A DNA stretch of 10,287 bases, from contig JAIECC010000052.1 in assembly GCA_029068665.1 (NCBI GenBank), positions 1 to 10,287 on the forward strand. Direction: 5' to 3'. The position numbers were made by a program, and so were the translations under genes. This document shows, in pieces, positions 1-7,800 of this stretch (position 1 is its first letter; the number at the start of each line of letters is the position of its first letter). The stretch is from Lachnospiraceae bacterium. Its GTDB lineage: Bacteria > Bacillota > Clostridia > Lachnospirales > Lachnospiraceae. Under the pieces are notes generated by a model. It worked only from the letters and a program-made list of their open reading frames with translations. It was not told the origin of the DNA and did no database searches.

Positions 1-47
1 GCATTGGATAGAGCTGCATAAAAGTTGTTTCTTAAAAGTCGTTTCAT
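1..47 (-). CDS. ABC-2 type transporter permease, N-terminal fragment cut by window edge
   Basis: Reading leftward from an ATG at 45-47, an open frame runs off the window edge. Its visible start is MKRLLRNNFYAALSN. A short basic N-terminus followed by an amphipathic stretch is how the membrane subunits of ABC-2 type transporters in YtrA/YhcF-type operons commonly begin. The ATG overlaps the TGA of the ATPase gene (ATGA arrangement), and AGGGGG at 55-60 lies 7 bases upstream, so the two are probably translationally coupled. Identification as the permease rests on position and these few residues; no membrane segment is inside the window. Confidence 0.6.
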   Translation of the reverse strand, partial: MKRLLRNNFYAALSN

Positions 48-910
48 ATTGGTTCCCCCTTTACTAATAACAGCATAATTTCATCAACAGAAACATGATC
101 TGCCACAATCCCTTTGTATTTCCGTTCCGCTTCTTTTCCGTTTGCCACCAGGACATCGATTTGAAAGTCCCGTCTTCGGTAGGCAAGAATATCCTCAGGG
201 TCTAAAGTAAGGTATTGGCTTTCTTTACAGCGCAGGACGGCATAGTTATAAACTAAATCATTTTTGGATACGGTCATAATGAGTTTTCCGTTGTGGATAA
301 AGGTAATATAGTCTGCAATCTTTTCTAAATCACTTGTAATATGAGAGGATAAAAGGATAGAATGGTCCTCCTCCTGTACAAATTCAAGAAAGACATCCAG
401 CATTTCATCACGCATGACCGGGTCCAGACCGCTGGTTGCTTCATCCAGAATCAATAATTGAGGATGGTGGGACAATGCCGCAGCAATGGCTAATTTCATG
501 GTCATTCCTTTGGAATAGTATTTGATTTTTTGTCCGGCTGGTATATGAAAGATTTCTAAATAATTTTGGAATAAAGCATCATCCCATTGTGTATAAAGCC
601 CCTCCATGACTTTTGATAACTGCTTTGCCGTCCAATAAACCGGAAAATTGTCTCCATCATAAACCACACCGATTTTCTCCCGCATGTCTGTATCTGCATC
701 CAGCATTTCCCTGCCAAATAGTTTTACTGTTCCGTTGTCTTTTGCAACCGTATTTAAAATACAGCCGAGAGTAGTGGTTTTTCCGGCTCCGTTTTCACCT
801 ACAAAGCCCATAATAGACCCATATGGTATGGAAAAAGAAAGGTTGTCTAAGGTAAAATTTGATTTTGGAAATGTCTTAGAAATCTGATGTAACTCTAAAA
901 TGTTTTCCAT
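44..910 (-). CDS. ABC transporter ATP-binding protein (YtrB/YhcG-like)
   Basis: This is the nucleotide-binding subunit of an ABC-2 type exporter, acting on the cytoplasmic face of the membrane. In the 288-residue product I see Walker A GENGAGKTT (38-46), signature YSKGM (132-136), Walker B LLILDE (152-157) followed by the D-loop SGLD, and the switch histidine H190 in SSH. The Q-loop lacks its usual glutamine: the sequence there is VVYDGDNFP. The signature SKGM instead of SGGQ is common in this subfamily. Residues from about 215 form the variable C-terminal part. It follows the GntR gene after a single base, with AGGAGG (920-925) inside the end of that gene, and overlaps the next gene by 4 bases, so the three form one operon. 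In Bacillus, related modules respond to cell-envelope-active antibiotics or stress; the substrate here cannot be told from sequence. Confidence 0.93.
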   Translation of the reverse strand: MENILELHQISKTFPKSNFTLDNLSFSIPYGSIMGFVGENGAGKTTTLGCILNTVAKDNGTVKLFGREMLDADTDMREKIGVVYDGDNFPVYWTAKQLSKVMEGLYTQWDDALFQNYLEIFHIPAGQKIKYYSKGMTMKLAIAAALSHHPQLLILDEATSGLDPVMRDEMLDVFLEFVQEEDHSILLSSHITSDLEKIADYITFIHNGKLIMTVSKNDLVYNYAVLRCKESQYLTLDPEDILAYRRRDFQIDVLVANGKEAERKYKGIVADHVSVDEIMLLLVKGEPI

Positions 911-911
911 G

Positions 912-1289
912 TTATTCGTCCTCCTGATAGAATAAAGTTAACAGCTCTGTTAATTTTTCAAGAGAAATATTATTCACTCGCCCAATTTCAGCGGCTGCCT
1001 GCAAGTGCTCTTCGGCTATGCGCTGTTGTTCCTCCTGATAAAACTCTTTGTTTCGTGCTGATACAAAACTTCCTCTGCCAACTGTAGTTTCAATAAATCC
1101 GTCTCTCTGCAAGTCCTCATAGGCTTTTTGAACGGTGATAACACTTACATGGATGGACCTTGCCAGAGCCCGCATGGAAGGGATGGTATCACCGGCTTGT
1201 AATTCACCGCTCATTATCATTGCTTTTATTTGGGATGTGATTTGTTCATAAATCGGTTTGTTGGCATTGTTACTAATAATGATTTCTAT
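912..1289 (-). CDS. GntR-family transcriptional regulator, YtrA subfamily, with apparent ATA start
   Basis: This is a short winged helix-turn-helix repressor, probably autoregulating the ABC operon. The first ATG in frame (1218-1220) gives only 102 residues and removes the first helix of the GntR domain. Extending upstream adds 23 codons, IEIIISNNANKPIYEQITSQ followed by IKA, which match the conserved opening of YtrA-type proteins and bring the length to 125 residues, normal for the subfamily. That opening would start at ATA (1287-1289), with AGAGGTGA at 1296-1303 six bases before it. An in-frame TGA two codons upstream (TGA-TGC-GCT-ATA) rules out a start farther out. The DNA-binding part continues through IPSMRALA, VSVITVQKAYEDL and the wing GFIETTVGRGSFV, followed by a short helical C-terminus with no effector domain. 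Either AUA is used as a rare start, or an ATG was mutated or misread. Family call is firm; start is moderately so. Confidence 0.85.
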   Translation of the reverse strand: MEIIISNNANKPIYEQITSQIKAMIMSGELQAGDTIPSMRALARSIHVSVITVQKAYEDLQRDGFIETTVGRGSFVSARNKEFYQEEQQRIAEEHLQAAAEIGRVNNISLEKLTELLTLFYQEDE

Positions 1290-1295
1290 AGCGCA

Positions 1296-1303
1296 TCACC
1301 TCT
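1296..1303 (-). promoter_or_regulatory. Ribosome binding site that decides the GntR start
   Basis: On the minus strand the site reads AGAGGTGA and ends six bases before the ATA at 1287-1289. No comparable purine-rich site precedes the ATG at 1218-1220. A different ATG at 1294-1296 overlaps this site but opens only a seven-codon frame (MRYRNHY) before a stop, so it is not a useful start for the regulator. Confidence 0.6.
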
Positions 1304-1313
1304 GCTTTCCAAG

Positions 1314-1334
1314 TGTACTTATTGTACAAGTACA
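1314..1334. promoter_or_regulatory. Probable GntR (YtrA-type) operator
   Basis: The site is a perfect 7-bp inverted repeat, TGTACTT - 7 bases - AAGTACA, centred on an inner GTAC. It spans the predicted transcription start of the regulator operon. YtrA-type regulators bind spaced palindromes containing AGTGTA/TACACT-like arms near their own promoters; here the right-hand flank on the minus strand reads AAGTACACTT. Autoregulation is inferred from position and symmetry. Confidence 0.6.
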
Positions 1335-1361
1335 TTATAACACAGTTGCTGTTTTATTCAA
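1334..1361 (-). promoter_or_regulatory. Sigma-A type promoter for the gntR-ABC operon
   Basis: On the minus strand, TTGAAT (1356-1361) is followed after 16 bases by a perfect TATAAT (1334-1339). Transcription would begin near 1326-1328, giving a leader of roughly 40 bases before the ATA start. The -10 box touches the left end of the inverted repeat at 1314-1334, so a bound repressor should block initiation. Confidence 0.7.
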
Positions 1362-1417
1362 TCCCTAAAATAAGAAATATCATTTGCTATTTTATCACGT
1401 TTTCCCATGTAAACACG

Positions 1418-1431
1418 TAAGAATATTCTTA
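1418..1431. repeat. Perfect 14-bp palindrome, possible operator
   Basis: TAAGAATATTCTTA reads the same on both strands. It lies in the AT-rich part of the divergent region, upstream of the toxin operon and about 90 bases from the GntR operator, whose core it does not resemble. It may be a protein-binding site, but short AT-rich palindromes also arise by chance. Confidence 0.3.
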
Positions 1432-1503
1432 ATTCTGCAATATTTGGGCGATTTCTGCAATGCGTATTGAAAAATAAAATTCATTCCCTCAATATAAAAA
1501 TAA

Positions 1504-1564
1504 TGCAGTCTGACAGTATGAGATGCGGGCAGGGGAGACTGCAGGAACATTATTTCCCCTCCCG
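1504..1564 (+). promoter_or_regulatory. Two mutually exclusive hairpins in the leader of the toxin operon
   Basis: Hairpin A pairs TGCAGTCT (1504-1511) with AGACTGCA (1536-1543), 8 bp around a 24-base loop. Hairpin B pairs CGGG (1526-1529), skipping one C, then AGGGGA (1531-1536), with TCCCCTCCCG (1555-1564), 10 bp around an 18-base loop. They share A1536 and the second strand of A lies in the loop of B, so both cannot form fully together. Hairpin B ends only 7 bases before the Shine-Dalgarno sequence. It has no T-run and is not an intrinsic terminator. It may modulate translation or bind a protein; no known riboswitch class is recognised. Confidence 0.4.
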
Positions 1565-1585
1565 GCAGGATAAGGAGGAGAAGAG

Positions 1586-4500
1586 ATGAGGCAAAAAAGC
1601 CTGAAACAAATGCTGTGCTATGTGATGACATGGGTATTGATTTTCTCATGTATGGCACAGTCCATTGCAGTATACGGAGCAGAAGCAGGGGAATCCCCCG
1701 GGACCTCCGTCATATCAGAAATTCAACAAGCAAAGCAGAACGCTCTAAGCTGGCTGCTTCAGCAGCAGGAAGGAGACGGACATGTGGGGGACTCTCCTCT
1801 GGTCAACGATACCTGTATGGTATTGGAGCTGCTTCGGGAAGAAGGAATGGAGGCAGAATCGGACTGGCTGAATGCGCAGGTGACATCCGGACAAAATCAG
1901 AATACGGATATTCTGTCCCGTTCTTATTGTGCATTACAGCAGGAGGAATTGCTCCAAACGCTGTTATCCATGCAGAATCCGGATGGCGGATATGGTCTGA
2001 CCTCTGATTATGAAAGTGAGGTACTGGATTCCATGCTGGCACTGGAGGCATTGGTTTATACGGAGAAGGGGCCGGAGGACCCGGTATGCAGCAGGCTGCT
2101 GACGTATTTACGAGGCATTCAACAGGAGGATGGTGGATTTGCCGGTATGGCCGGAATGGAATCCGACCCGGTCCTGACCCTGCGGATCGGTATTGCAGCT
2201 GCCCGACTTCAGCAGAGGCAGAACGGGATTTACCTGTCCCTTGGTTTGCTGCTGAGGGACATGGACCAATGGGTATCAGGGACGAGGCAGCAGCACCCGA
2301 ATCTGGAAGAGAGCTTTCAGGAAGGGGCATATCAATGCCTGTACCGGCTGAAACGGGAGCAGGGAATGGAAGGAGCAGAGGAAGAACTGCGAAGAGAACT
2401 TCTTGCTCTTCAACAGGAAGACGGCAGCTTTGGTCAGAGCATTCCGGATACGGTACTGGGCATCCGTCTGCTGGATGCATGGGAAGAATATTACACCCCG
2501 TATGTCCGTATTCCTTCTATGGAAACATTCCTTTCCACCTATACCATAGTGACCGGCCGGATGACGGAGCTTACGGTCACTACTGCCTGTGAGTATGCAG
2601 TGAACTATGATACGGAGGTTACCTGGCGGATACTTCTTTGTGACGGTGACAGGGAAACAGAGCTTTGGACACAGACCGGAGTGCTGTATAAGGATGGAGA
2701 TGAGGTCACCTTTGAGCATGTGGTATCTGTTACGGCAGAGCCGGAGCATACCTACACGATTAAGACGGAACTGCTGGCAGCGGACACCATTCTTGGGGAA
2801 ACACAAAGTCAATTGTATACCAAGGAAATCATTGACCAGGAATTGATATTAAATGGAGAAGCAATACAGGGTGAAGCATATACGGTAAGTCTGTCCTGGA
2901 ATGATGTCTCTGATGATGATTACCGATACGGATACCGGATTTACCGCCGGACCGGAGATGGAGAGTGGGAGACTCGTTCCTCCTGGGATTCGGAGGAAGA
3001 GGTACGGGTTCTGAATATTTATCCATGCAGACCGGCAAAGGATTATCTGATTGATTGGATGAATACGCCGCTGAGCGATGAGGATACTCCGGCAGGTCAG
3101 AACTTGTTTGATATTGATACGGTATTGATTGACGATTATAATGCGGAACCGGACCGGTATCTGAAGGATGAGGCAGGGAATTATCAGTACGACGTATTAT
3201 TCTTTGGTACCTATGACAGCAATGCATTTAAGGATCTGACGGAAGAAGCATATGAAGCCACACAGGCATTTGTTGATTCGGGAAGAGGAATTCTTTTCGG
3301 TCATGATACGGTATGTCTGCGGGGCAGAGAGGCACATCCACAGTTTGCCCGGTTTGCAGATCAGATGGGAATCAAGCTGAGTACCACTTCCACAGATATT
3401 GCATCTTCCAGGGTACGGGTGGTGAACAGTGGATTCCTGACCAGCTATCCGTGGAAGATTGAAGGAGACATTACGGTACCGCCAACCCATTCTCTGGGAC
3501 AGTATACCGGAGGCACGCTGAAAGCAACCGTATGGATGGAACTGGAGCGGGCAGGAAGTACTGATGAGGAAACAGGAGGCATCAGTAATGCCTATCTGTT
3601 TAGCCGAAACCAGCTTGCCATGATACAGACGGGACACAGCAACGGAAAAGCCACCGATGATGAACGGAAGGTAATTGCCAACACCCTGTTTTATCTGAAG
3701 CAGCTGACCAATGCCACGGAGGCAGTGGACCGTTCTGCTTATGATACAGAAGCACCGGATGTGACGGAAATCGGTAAAATCGTAACCGATGGCAGCCGGC
3801 ACACAGTTGAAATCCGGGGTGAGGATTACGGAACACGGTATGAGTATTATGTGGAGGCGATTGCAGAAGGTGATGAAGAAGGATTATATCGAAAAGAATC
3901 GAATACCGTCACCGTAGATATGACCTCCGGCATCCAGGGCTATCTGATCGGAATCAGTGACAGCAGCAGTACCATGGAGTCCCTGATTTCTTATGATGAG
4001 GAAGGCAGGCTTATGGATCTGTATCCAAGTGACAGTGAGGGAAATTATACCTATGTTTGCAACAGGGATGCAGATGCAGACCGGTATATTCATGTGCGGG
4101 CAGTGGATTATGCGGGAAATATCAGTGAAGAAACAATAATAAAACTGGAAAAGGAGACAGAAGAACCGGAGATTCCGGTGGAGACCGGTGAGTATTTCCG
4201 GACGGGATATGCACTGTTTTCAACGGAAGACACGATTATTTACGGTTCCAATGTAAATCTCTACGGTGCTTCTTATGTAGGGACCGGAATGACCTTTGGC
4301 GGAAATAGTATTACTTCCGGAGTCATCCAATCAACCGGAACGATTACAACCTATGCAGGCAATGTCAGCATTGCGGAACGAAAGGAGCAGAGTGAGGCGG
4401 TACTGCTTCCGGATTACCGGGCATCCATACTGGCAGATATGTCAGAAGACAGTGCTATGGAAGAAATAGCCGTTTATGACAGTACTTCCATGGAGACACC

Positions 4501-4810
4501 GATTCATTGTCAAAGTACCACGGGAACCTACTGTCCAAATCTGCGTATCGGTGCAAGTCTCTTGTCCGAGAACACCATTTATATCAGTACGGATCAGGCA
4601 GTGCTGGGTGAGACACAGCCTATTGCAGTCTGCTCCGCCCATGGAGATATCAATATCAATGCTATGACCTTGTCCGGCAGCGGAATCATCTATGCACCGG
4701 AAGGAACCGTTACAATCAATGTATCCCGGATGGATTTTAAGGGCAGCATTATAGCCAGACGTATCTATCTCCAGGGAGATACTTTACACATAGGAAGAGA
4801 AAAGGAGTAA
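1586..4810 (+). CDS. Large secreted multidomain protein: alpha-alpha toroid, DUF5057-like domain, beta-rich C-terminus
   Basis: This is an exported protein of 1074 residues with no assigned function. A signal peptide covers about 1-32 (MRQKSLK, hydrophobic core to 24, likely cut after VYGA). Residues about 45-300 hold prenyltransferase/squalene-cyclase-like toroid repeats marked by QNPDGGYG (D133), QQEDGGFAG (D182) and QQEDGSFGQ (D279). Beta-sandwich sequence follows (about 310-415), then the first half of a fibronectin-III-like fold (SLSWNDVSDDDYRYGYRIYR). From 473 to about 710 lies a DUF5057-like domain (VRVLNIYP, YDVLFFGTYDSN, GRGILFGHDTV, MIQTGHSNGKATDDE). YGTRYEYYVEAI then looks like the second half of the interrupted FN3 fold, followed by an Ig-like HVRAVDYAGNISE and a Gly/Thr-rich beta-type C-terminus (868-1074). 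It has no sortase motif and no C-terminal membrane segment. It lies three bases before the toxin gene, whose ribosome site is in its last codons, so it probably helps present or tether the toxin (inference). Confidence 0.88.
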   Translation: MRQKSLKQMLCYVMTWVLIFSCMAQSIAVYGAEAGESPGTSVISEIQQAKQNALSWLLQQQEGDGHVGDSPLVNDTCMVLELLREEGMEAESDWLNAQVTSGQNQNTDILSRSYCALQQEELLQTLLSMQNPDGGYGLTSDYESEVLDSMLALEALVYTEKGPEDPVCSRLLTYLRGIQQEDGGFAGMAGMESDPVLTLRIGIAAARLQQRQNGIYLSLGLLLRDMDQWVSGTRQQHPNLEESFQEGAYQCLYRLKREQGMEGAEEELRRELLALQQEDGSFGQSIPDTVLGIRLLDAWEEYYTPYVRIPSMETFLSTYTIVTGRMTELTVTTACEYAVNYDTEVTWRILLCDGDRETELWTQTGVLYKDGDEVTFEHVVSVTAEPEHTYTIKTELLAADTILGETQSQLYTKEIIDQELILNGEAIQGEAYTVSLSWNDVSDDDYRYGYRIYRRTGDGEWETRSSWDSEEEVRVLNIYPCRPAKDYLIDWMNTPLSDEDTPAGQNLFDIDTVLIDDYNAEPDRYLKDEAGNYQYDVLFFGTYDSNAFKDLTEEAYEATQAFVDSGRGILFGHDTVCLRGREAHPQFARFADQMGIKLSTTSTDIASSRVRVVNSGFLTSYPWKIEGDITVPPTHSLGQYTGGTLKATVWMELERAGSTDEETGGISNAYLFSRNQLAMIQTGHSNGKATDDERKVIANTLFYLKQLTNATEAVDRSAYDTEAPDVTEIGKIVTDGSRHTVEIRGEDYGTRYEYYVEAIAEGDEEGLYRKESNTVTVDMTSGIQGYLIGISDSSSTMESLISYDEEGRLMDLYPSDSEGNYTYVCNRDADADRYIHVRAVDYAGNISEETIIKLEKETEEPEIPVETGEYFRTGYALFSTEDTIIYGSNVNLYGASYVGTGMTFGGNSITSGVIQSTGTITTYAGNVSIAERKEQSEAVLLPDYRASILADMSEDSAMEEIAVYDSTSMETPIHCQSTTGTYCPNLRIGASLLSENTIYISTDQAVLGETQPIAVCSAHGDININAMTLSGSGIIYAPEGTVTINVSRMDFKGSIIARRIYLQGDTLHIGREKE

Positions 4811-4813
4811 CAG

Positions 4814-7800
4814 ATGGAAGAAAAGGAATTATTCCGAATAAAAAAATGGCATCGGGGACTGGCATGTATGCTGGTCATCAGCCTGACTCTGATGGCCTTT
4901 ACCCAGTTCTATGGAACCCATACCGGGGAAACGGTACGGGTAGACCTGCAAGAGGCAGGCATGGCCTCTGAAACGGAACCACAGGCATTCTTTACGGAAT
5001 CGCCGGAAGAAAGTCTTCTATATCAGACTGCTCAGGAGTTGACAGAATATAGCCGTATCCTGGAACAGGAAAGCGGAGAAAATCAGAGTGCCGGTCTGGA
5101 GGAATTAGAAGAAAAACTGGAAGAATATCAGCAGCAGGTGGAAGTCTGGAACCAGGAGACAGAAGAGTGGCTGGAAGAAAGCGGTTCAGAAATACTCCTT
5201 GCCCGTCAGAAGGAATTTGAAGCGGAAATGGAGGAAGGGTTTGCACAGCTGACAGAACAGCTGCAGCAGGCGAAAGCGGAAGGTTCTTCGGATGCAGTGG
5301 TACAGACAATACAAACCCTGCTGAATGGTGAAACACAGGAATATACACCGATTTATGGAAGCAGTCTGCCCAATGAAGTAGAGGCAGGAGAAGAAGCATT
5401 TGAGGAAGCGGATGAAGCAGAAATCCATGAGGAACGTGCTGTTTATGAAGCCGTTCCTGCCCGAAGTACGGAAGCAGAACTGAGTACCGAGGGATTAACT
5501 GCCTTATCGGAAGAAATGATGCAGAAGGCGGAAGAACTGGAAACGCCGCTGCAGATTTATCTGTATCTGAAGAATCATATCCATTCTGAATTATACTACG
5601 GGTCCCGGAAGGGAGCAGTGGCGGTCTGGGACAGTCTGGCAGGTAATGATAAGGACCAGGCCAGTCTTCTCATTGCCATGCTGCGGTATCAGGGCTATCC
5701 TGCCAGATATGCAAAGGGCAGGATCTATCTGAATGCAGAACAGGTAATGAATCTCACCGGTACAGAGGATGTCCGTCAGGCAGCAGAAGTACTGGTGAAA
5801 CTGGGAACTCCGGTAACTCTGGTAGCCGGAAAGGATGGTCCTATAGGGATTAAAATGGAGCATACCTGGGTGGAGGCATATCTTCCATATGGTGATTACA
5901 GAGGAGCAGGCAATCACAGTGGAGAATCCATGTGGATTCCGCTGGATACCTTTATTAAGACCTATGAAGATGCGGACTCCGTATTCTGTCATCTGGAGGA
6001 AATCGGTCTGACAGATGAAAGCATAGAGCAGATGGCAGAAGCGTATGGTACGGAATATCTGGATCAGGTCATGGCACAGTGGGAAGAGCCGCTGAATCAA
6101 CTGTTGGAGGAGAATCCGGATCTGACACTGCTGAACCGGAAGGTCATTCCGGAGGAATTAAGCTATCTTCCTATGTCCCTTCAGTATTCGGTAGTAGAGC
6201 GGCAGGATACCTGTGCTGCACTTCCGGCAAATGAATGCGACCGGATTACATTTGCCCTGAACGGAGAGACCCTGGCAACTCTGACTGCAGCAGAGCTTTA
6301 TACTCACCGGCTTACCATTGCCTATCTGCCGGCAGAGGAGGAAGACCGGGCAGTGCTGGAGCAGTACGGAAGTGTGTTTGAAGCGCCTTCCCATCTGCTT
6401 CGCCTGCGGGGAACGCTGCTGCTGGACGGAGAAGCAATTGCCTGTGGAGAACCACTGGCACCGGGAAGTGTTGAGACATTTACCATGGATGTATACAGCG
6501 GCATCCAGAGCGACCATATCGAAAACCAGCTGATGGCAGGCGGTATGTATCAGATTACTCTGGACATGCAGATCATGACAGAAGAAGAACTGACAGAAGC
6601 ACTGGCAGAGCTGGAGCAGGCATCAGAAGAACTGAATGCATCGGAAAGCAGGAATATTGGCGAGGTCTATACAGATGCAAAGATGGGACGGCTGCTGGAC
6701 TGCGCAGGAAAGTATTACTTTGCCCGTGTGGATATCGCAGACCGGATACTGGCAGAATATATGGGAATCAATGCAACCAGAACCTTGAGCGTAGGCATGA
6801 CCGGATACACGGTAACACCGGTGGTCATGATGGGCAGGGTGGTAGGACTGGAGGAAGGCTCCTTATACATAGACGTGGACCTGGACAGCCATGGAGTTGT
6901 CAGCCTGACCGGAGATAAGGAAGCGGAACAGCGGTATATGCTGACCACCGGAATGCTGTCCTCTGCCTATGAAGGCGCAATCTGGGAAGAACTGCTGGGA
7001 GTGGAGGCAGTCTCTACGGCAGCAGTGCTGCAGCAGGCATGCGAAGAAGGGATTGAGATCTATGCCCTGTGCAGTAAAAACTATGGAGAATACCGTTCAA
7101 AACTGCATGTAAAGGAAAATGTACTGGCAGCAGTGGACAGTGCCATTGCTTCCGGCATGATTGTCACCATACCAGCAGAGATGATTCAGATGGGTGACTG
7201 GACGGGAACCGGATATATGGTTACGAACCCGGATACTATGGCAACGGCTTATATGATATCCGGAGGATTGAATGGCGGGTTCTGTCAGGAAATGGTAGAG
7301 GTGGCATTTATAGGAAATGCCCTGCTGAGTATGCTGGATATCGCTTTGGGCTGTGCAGGAATTATTGGTATCATATCTTTGCTTAGTATGGCAACACCGA
7401 TAGGAATCATACTGGGAGCCGGACTTGCTATACTGACGATTGTTGCTATGCATATGGCAAATGCTGCACTGGAAGAAAACTTCCGTCAGATGGAAGCATA
7501 CATTAACGGTGAAATCAGTGGGGATGAGATTGTTTATGGTTTTCTATGGAATGTAGCACTGACTGTGGCCACCTTTGGACTGTCAAAAGGCATTGAAAAG
7601 GGTGTGGCATATGCAGCGGAGCGGTATCTGACTAAGATCGTGGGTGCAAGACTGGCAGAGGGCCTGTTGTCGGAAGGGGTATCTCCAACCGGGCTGGTCC
7701 GGGCAGTAAAACAGATGAAAAATCTGGGCTATACGGATGACTTTATCCGGGAGTTGGCAGATAACATCTCCGCTCAGCAGTTGATTCGAATGAGCAGACT

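Larger units (their letters stand above)
1362..1585. other. Divergent intergenic region and leader of the toxin operon
   Basis: This gene-free stretch must hold the promoter for the plus-strand operon. I see no clean -35/-10 pair: TTGAAA (1467-1472) lies 20 bases before TATAAA (1493-1498), which is too wide for a normal sigma-A site. The left half is AT-rich and contains a 14-bp palindrome (1418-1431). The right half (from about 1504) becomes G-rich and contains two overlapping hairpins before the strong ribosome binding site AAGGAGGA (1572-1579), which sits 6 bases before the ATG at 1586. Confidence 0.5.

Noticed and set aside
684..887. Plus-strand ORF inside the ABC ATPase gene
   Set aside because: It is antisense to the Walker A region of a clear gene; a shadow frame.
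1467..1498. Promoter TTGAAA / TATAAA for the toxin operon
   Set aside because: The 20-base spacing is outside the range of normal sigma-A promoters, so it is mentioned but not called.
1643..1657. Possible lipobox (L-I-F-S-C22) in the secreted protein's signal peptide
   Set aside because: Phe at the -2 position is unusual, and a normal signal-peptidase I site (VYGA) follows at residue 32, so a standard signal peptide is the simpler reading.
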